Under the pieces are notes generated by a model that saw only the letters and a program-made list of their open reading frames with translations, made no database searches and was not told the origin of the DNA. Of a stretch of DNA of 64,000 bases, positions 59,941 to 64,000 are shown one piece after another (position 1 is the stretch's first letter; each line of letters begins with the position of its first letter). The stretch is from Gordonia westfalica (GTDB taxonomy: Bacteria; Actinomycetota; Actinomycetes; Mycobacteriales; Mycobacteriaceae), in the NCBI RefSeq assembly GCF_900105725.1, contig NZ_FNLM01000036.1, positions 124,001-188,000 of the forward strand. The letters are read 5' to 3'. The position numbers and the translations under genes were made by a program.

Positions 59941-61572
59941 CTGACTTTTATCAATTAGTGCGCAGGTTGCTGATGGCTTGGAGTGCTTCGTTGAGGTCGT
60001 CGGGGATGGGGTCGGCGGCGGTGATGGTCTGTTCGCCGGCTTGGATGGTGACGGTGCGGTAGCGCCGGGCGGTGGTGACGAATTTCTTGATCGACCAGCC
60101 GGTGCGGGCCTCGATGACCCGGGTGACGGCGAGGGCGGCGAACACGACGGTGAGGTGGGCGCGGATCGAGTCCTCGGTGCGATGGTAGATCGGCCGCGCT
60201 GCAAGGTCTGATTTGGACATGCGGAAACTTTTCTCGATCCGCCACAGCTCGTGGTAGGTGCTGATCACGAAATCGCTTGTCGGAGCGTCGATATTGGTGG
60301 CGTACGCTTTCCATCCGGCCAGTGTCCGGGCTTTGGTTTCCAAGCTGCGGTTCACGCTCGATTTCTTGTCTTTGAGGGTGACGAATCGGTTGCGTTTGAT
60401 CGGGATCTTGCCCTCGACGGCCTTCTCGGCCTTGGCGATCTGCTCGTTGATACCGCGCACCGATCGGCGTGCCCGATCCGCCTTGTACTGGTAGTAGACG
60501 ACTTGGTGGCGGCGATGGCGTGTCTTGCTGTTCGCCGGCCACGGCTGGGTCAGGACCAGGCCGTCGGGGATCTCACGGCCGGGATTATCGTTGTGCCACT
60601 TACTGATCACGTACGGGATGGTGGGGATCTTCTCGCCGAGGATGAACGAGAGCCCGGCAGCCTCGATCGCTGCTTTGTTGTCCGCGGAGATCATGCCGGC
60701 ATCAGCGACGACGGTGACGTTGGTGAGGTGATGGGCAGTCATGAACGCGCGCAATGTCGGCATCAGCGTGAGGGTTTCGGCTTTGTTGCCCTCGAAGGCC
60801 TCCACCATCAGCGGAAACCCCGACGCGTCGGTCAACAAGCCAACGGTGATATGCGGTTCCAAGCGGCGTTCCTTGGAGAATCCGGGCTCCCGGAATCCGT
60901 CGGCCTTGTCGGTCTCGAAGTAAAGCGTCGTCACGTCGTACAGCACGAGCGTCGCCGATCCCAGCCCTGCGTAGGCGGCGCACGCGGCGGCGAGTTTCTG
61001 CCGCCAGAGTGGATCAGCGAATTTCGGGAGCCGCCGATTGAGCGTCGGATACGACATCGGCGCCAACCCCGCTTCCTCGAGGACGCGCAGCGAGTCCAGT
61101 TTGCTGGTCGGTTCCAGGATGCGGGCGATCACCAACTCCTCGAACACCTGGTCATCGCCGGTGGCACGGGCGAATCCGAGTTCGCGGTACACCCCCGAGA
61201 GCGCATCGCACAGGTGCGCCATCTTCGAGGCGGTGATCAGCAGCGGCCCACCGGGAACCGTGGTCGTGCCGATCCCCAGATCCAACTCGACCTGATCCCC
61301 AGCGATCCGCTGGGCGGCAACAGCTTTCAGCGCCGCGACAGCAGCAGCATCATGGGCTGAACCCAAATGCTCGATATCGCGCGACCCGCGCCTTGAGGAA
61401 TGCACGATCTGGACCGCCGTCGCTCCCGACGCGGTCTTCACGGTCCGCACATACGCCACACCTTGTAGCCTACGAACCCCGGATTAGTGCGCAAATCCAC
61501 GCCCGCCACGACCCATCACCGCAGGTCACGGCATCGCCGTGAGCCAATGTCCGATTCGGTGATAAAAGTCAG
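59941..61572 (-). mobile_element. IS1634-family insertion sequence, 1632 bp
   Basis: Terminal inverted repeat CTGACTTTTATCA at 59941-59953, with its exact complement at 61560-61572. One long transposase gene lies on the minus strand. It is flanked by 43-bp direct repeats. IS1634-type elements are known for unusually long, variable target duplications, which supports both the family call and a simple, recent transposition. Confidence 0.92.
59951..61459 (-). CDS. IS1634-family transposase
   Basis: 502 residues, full length and open. The start (ATG 61459) reads MAYVRTVKTASGATAVQIVH, the usual N-terminus of this family. DDE-region segments: LVLYDVTTLYFETDKADGFR, VTVVADAGMISADNKAAIEA and the C-terminal YHELWRIEKSFRMSKSDLAA with the catalytic Glu. 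The element thus looks able to move. Confidence 0.92.
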   Translation of the reverse strand: MAYVRTVKTASGATAVQIVHSSRRGSRDIEHLGSAHDAAAVAALKAVAAQRIAGDQVELDLGIGTTTVPGGPLLITASKMAHLCDALSGVYRELGFARATGDDQVFEELVIARILEPTSKLDSLRVLEEAGLAPMSYPTLNRRLPKFADPLWRQKLAAACAAYAGLGSATLVLYDVTTLYFETDKADGFREPGFSKERRLEPHITVGLLTDASGFPLMVEAFEGNKAETLTLMPTLRAFMTAHHLTNVTVVADAGMISADNKAAIEAAGLSFILGEKIPTIPYVISKWHNDNPGREIPDGLVLTQPWPANSKTRHRRHQVVYYQYKADRARRSVRGINEQIAKAEKAVEGKIPIKRNRFVTLKDKKSSVNRSLETKARTLAGWKAYATNIDAPTSDFVISTYHELWRIEKSFRMSKSDLAARPIYHRTEDSIRAHLTVVFAALAVTRVIEARTGWSIKKFVTTARRYRTVTIQAGEQTITAADPIPDDLNEALQAISNLRTN

Positions 61573-61615
61573 GTCCCCGCCTGATTCGTCAGGCGGGGAC
61601 TCAGCGAACTGAAAC
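61573..61615. repeat. Right 43-bp target duplication of the IS1634 element, containing a terminator
   Basis: Exact copy of 59898-59940, so the hairpin terminator (here 61573-61600) now exists on both sides of the insertion. It lies ten bases from the stop of the ABM gene and still terminates that gene. Confidence 0.92.
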
Positions 61616-61625
61616 GCCTAGGTGA

Positions 61626-61958
61626 TCAAAGCTCGCCCAATTTCGAGTCGCCGGCGGGTAGCGGCTGCAGAATGGTCACATCCAGCGGCTCGGCGAGAAT
61701 GTCACCGACGGCGGCGCTCAGCGCAGCGAACGCCTCCCCACCGCCGTGTGTCTGAAGGTTGTCGGCCGACGCCCACTTTTCGATGATGACGAAGCCTTCG
61801 CGGCCACGGACACTCCGGTGCGCCGCATACAGCTCGCAACCACGATCGTTGGCATGCGTTGCCGAAACCGCTTCACGGATGGCCGCTTCGACTTCGTCGT
61901 TCTTATCGGGCTTCGGGACAAACACGGCGACAACCACCACAGGTTGGGAATCGGACAC
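61626..61958 (-). CDS. Antibiotic biosynthesis monooxygenase (ABM) domain protein
   Basis: 110 residues, one dimeric ferredoxin-like barrel: VVVVAVFVPKPDKNDEVEAA, RGCELYAAHRSVRGREGFVI and EKWASADNLQTHGGGEAFAA. Such small proteins oxidise quinols or detoxify reactive intermediates, often without cofactor. The ATG at 61958 is 8 bases after AAGGAG. It is divergent from the acyl-CoA ligase gene and convergent with the RibBA-like gene. Confidence 0.85.
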   Translation of the reverse strand: MSDSQPVVVVAVFVPKPDKNDEVEAAIREAVSATHANDRGCELYAAHRSVRGREGFVIIEKWASADNLQTHGGGEAFAALSAAVGDILAEPLDVTILQPLPAGDSKLGEL

Positions 61959-62204
61959 GGCAGGCTCCTTCTGGCATTCGTTGATGGACCAGTCGAGCGT
62001 AGGAACGGGGCGAGGCGTCGGCGTGTTTCAAAACGCTTCACGACATCGCGCCGGGCGAGCGTCGAGGAACGTGAACCCGAACCCCCGAACTCGTCACGTC
62101 GTCCCGATATGCGACATCCACGCGAAGCCGGCCAGACCTAGTCTCACGGAAAGTCGACACGACGAACGTCGGTGCGGGTCGAGATCCGAGGAAGGTTTCG
62201 CAAA

Positions 62205-63725
62205 ATGAACATCGTTAATGTCATCAGGCGGTCCGCGCGACGCAACCCCGGCAAGGTCGCGATCAACCATGGCGATGTCCAGGTGACGTACGGACAGTTG
62301 GTCGATCGATCCGCTCGCTTTGCCACATATCTCGTCGAACAGGGTGTTCGGCCAGGTGACCGAGTGGGCGTGTTGATGCACAACCAGCCGGAATGGATCA
62401 TCGCGATGATGGGCGTCTGGCAAGCAGGCGCAACGTTGGTGCCGTACAACTACCTGTTCCATCCGTCCGCACTTCGACATGCGACGCAGGACGCGGAAGT
62501 GCAGCTAGTGGTCACTCCCGCGGGCGACGTGGAGCGACTCGCCGACGCTCTGCGTGGCCTGCCGATTGCCGGGCGGATCGTCTCGGTCGGTGAACATCAC
62601 GACGCAATGATCAGTTGGGACCAGGCGTTGCAGTCACCACCGGCGCACACCGTGGTCCCGCGTTTCGACACCGATGACGCGGTGCTGATGTACACCAGTG
62701 GGTCGACCGGACAACCCAAAGGCGTGCGGCAGCCGCACCGCAGTATCGGTGCGGTATGCGAAGCTGAGTGCGAGGTGTGGTCCATCGACGAGAACGATCA
62801 TGCGCTGGTGTGCACCCCGTTGTTCCATGTGGGCGGGCTGCAACTGATAACGCTCCCGTTGTTGTTCGCCGGCGGCACGGTCACACTCCGACGGTGGAAC
62901 ACTCGCGAGTGGCTGGCCGACGCCGTCCGGCACCAGCCGACGGTGGTCGCGCTGGTCCCGGCAATGATGATCGACATTCTCAACGAGCTGCGTGGAGAGA
63001 CCCATCCACTGCCGTCGGTGCGAGTGTGCGCGGTGGGCGGCTCGGCACTGCCGCTGAGCCGCCTACGACAGCTCACCGAAGCCACGGGAATCGTAGCGGC
63101 GAACATCTACGGTCAGACCGAACAGATGGGCCTGTCGATCACGGAGCCGCTGGACCAAGATCGCCGCGAAGGCAGCCTCGGAAAACCGCTCGAACAGATC
63201 GTCGAGGTCCGGATTGTGTCCACCGACGACGACGACCTCGGTCGCGACGTCGAAATCGGGGAGACAGGTGAGTTGTGGGTTCGCGGCGACGCCGTGACCC
63301 CGGGATACTGGCGCCTCGACGAGGTCAACGACGCAAAGTTCGTCGACGGATGGTTCCGCACCAGCGACCTCGTTCGGGCAGACCGTGACGGCTACCTGTA
63401 CTACGTCGACCGGGCGGACGACATGATCATCAGCGGAGGGGAGAACGTCTACCCCCAGATGGTCGAGGGGCATCTGGCAGCGTGCCCGCTCATCGCCGAG
63501 GTCGCAGTCATCGGCACGTCGCATGAGCGTCTGTCCCAACAGGTCACAGCCATCGTGGTGCCCACGAAACCCGGCGTCACGGCCGAAGACATCGCAGCCT
63601 ACTGCGAATCGAATCCCAACCTGCGTGGACTTCAGCGACCCCGACGCATCGAGGTCGTCGACACCATTCCGCGGACAGCGACAAACAAGGTCGACCGGCC
63701 CTCTCTCAAGCGTTCATTCCGCTGA
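62205..63725 (+). CDS. Acyl-CoA synthetase (AMP-forming, FadD-like)
   Basis: 506 residues from the ATG at 62205, about nine bases after GAGGAAGG. ANL motifs: AMP-binding loop MYTSGSTGQPKGV, the ANIYGQTEQMG A5 motif, GWFRTSDLVRADRDGYLYYV and the terminal lysine region PRTATNKVDRPSLKRSF. Activates a carboxylic acid to its CoA thioester, the entry step for the beta-oxidation genes upstream. Probably its own promoter in the 246-base divergent region, where I see no clear operator. The following SDR begins 94 bases on. Confidence 0.92.
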   Translation: MNIVNVIRRSARRNPGKVAINHGDVQVTYGQLVDRSARFATYLVEQGVRPGDRVGVLMHNQPEWIIAMMGVWQAGATLVPYNYLFHPSALRHATQDAEVQLVVTPAGDVERLADALRGLPIAGRIVSVGEHHDAMISWDQALQSPPAHTVVPRFDTDDAVLMYTSGSTGQPKGVRQPHRSIGAVCEAECEVWSIDENDHALVCTPLFHVGGLQLITLPLLFAGGTVTLRRWNTREWLADAVRHQPTVVALVPAMMIDILNELRGETHPLPSVRVCAVGGSALPLSRLRQLTEATGIVAANIYGQTEQMGLSITEPLDQDRREGSLGKPLEQIVEVRIVSTDDDDLGRDVEIGETGELWVRGDAVTPGYWRLDEVNDAKFVDGWFRTSDLVRADRDGYLYYVDRADDMIISGGENVYPQMVEGHLAACPLIAEVAVIGTSHERLSQQVTAIVVPTKPGVTAEDIAAYCESNPNLRGLQRPRRIEVVDTIPRTATNKVDRPSLKRSFR

Positions 63726-63819
63726 CCAATCGCAACCGCAGTGCCCGCCGCGCAGAGCCGGGATGGTCCTCTCCGTCCCAGCGCGACACAGGCCTGCACG
63801 TACCGAGGGGAACCCCCAC

Positions 63820-64000
63820 ATGAACCTGGACCTGACGGGCAAAGTCGCGCTGATCACCGGTGGCGGATCAGGAATCGGAGCGGCCTGCGCACACCAGCTG
63901 GCGCAGCTCGGGGCACACGTCGTCGTCGCTGATATCCGACAACCCGACCCTGTCACGTTGGGTGTTGCGGATGCCCTGAGCCTCGGCGTGGACGTCACCG
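63820..64000 (+). CDS. Short-chain dehydrogenase/reductase, cut by the window end
   Basis: The first 60 codons: MNLDLTGKVALITGGGSGIG and AHVVVADIRQPDP, the Rossmann start and NAD-preferring Asp of a classical SDR. The ATG at 63820 follows GAGGGG. The gene runs out of the window; it belongs to the same catabolic block as the ligase upstream. Confidence 0.88.
   Translation, partial: MNLDLTGKVALITGGGSGIGAACAHQLAQLGAHVVVADIRQPDPVTLGVADALSLGVDVT

Overview
This window comes from a high-GC actinomycete of the Mycobacteriales, most like Gordonia or a close relative. The evidence is an Mce lipid-import operon, a dnaK-grpE-dnaJ-hspR operon with HspR-type (HAIR) operators, very dense beta-oxidation genes, and frequent ATGA/TGATG start-stop overlaps. 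The genus is my inference from overall gene style; no rRNA or tRNA gene was seen.

Layout. 1-6.6 kb: distal part of an mce operon (mceB' C D E F plus two Mce-associated membrane proteins), followed by an aldehyde dehydrogenase. 8.4-13.3 kb: a scarred region. A cydA 5' fragment abuts an IS3-family element, which abuts a truncated TnsB-like transposase gene. Behind that lie an intact TnsA-like endonuclease gene and repeats that look like a Tn7-type transposon end. 13.4-15.7 kb: lon, with a HAIR-like operator. 15.7-20.2 kb: a DUF1353 membrane protein, then a minus-strand operon of a DapB-like dehydrogenase, a DUF1214 protein and a sulfotransferase. 20.2-24.9 kb: the dnaK heat-shock operon behind three HAIR sites. 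24.9-37.8 kb: ordinary chromosomal genes (SRPBCC protein, membrane proteins, flavohaemoglobin, amidohydrolase, Ser/Thr kinase, F420-type reductase, glycolate-oxidase-like flavoprotein, GGDEF protein, LysR, AidB-like acyl-CoA dehydrogenase, TetR).

38.3-64 kb: a catabolic block entered through an IS256-family element and a broken gene of unknown function. It holds a tightly coupled operon of about eleven genes: a canonical thiolase, two thiolase-like proteins without the usual catalytic residues, a DUF35 protein, paired acyl-CoA dehydrogenases, paired hot-dog/MaoC proteins and several SDRs. Beyond it come another acyl-CoA dehydrogenase, an MHS-type transporter, a TetR, an AcoR-like regulator, enoyl-CoA hydratase, another acyl-CoA dehydrogenase, a flavin reductase, a degenerate RibBA-like protein, an ABM monooxygenase, an acyl-CoA ligase and an SDR cut by the window end. 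Uptake, CoA activation, beta-oxidation and thiolytic or aldolytic cleavage are all present, so the block probably degrades a carboxylic acid with a ring or branched side chain. The substrate cannot be told from sequence alone. An IS1634-family element sits in the terminator of the RibBA-like gene and has duplicated it.

A recurring oddity: six otherwise well-conserved genes are each split by what looks like one missing base, five of them at or beside G/C runs of four or five. Either the assembly has homopolymer under-calls or the strain carries many young pseudogenes. These genes are listed as pseudogenes with their full reconstructed span.
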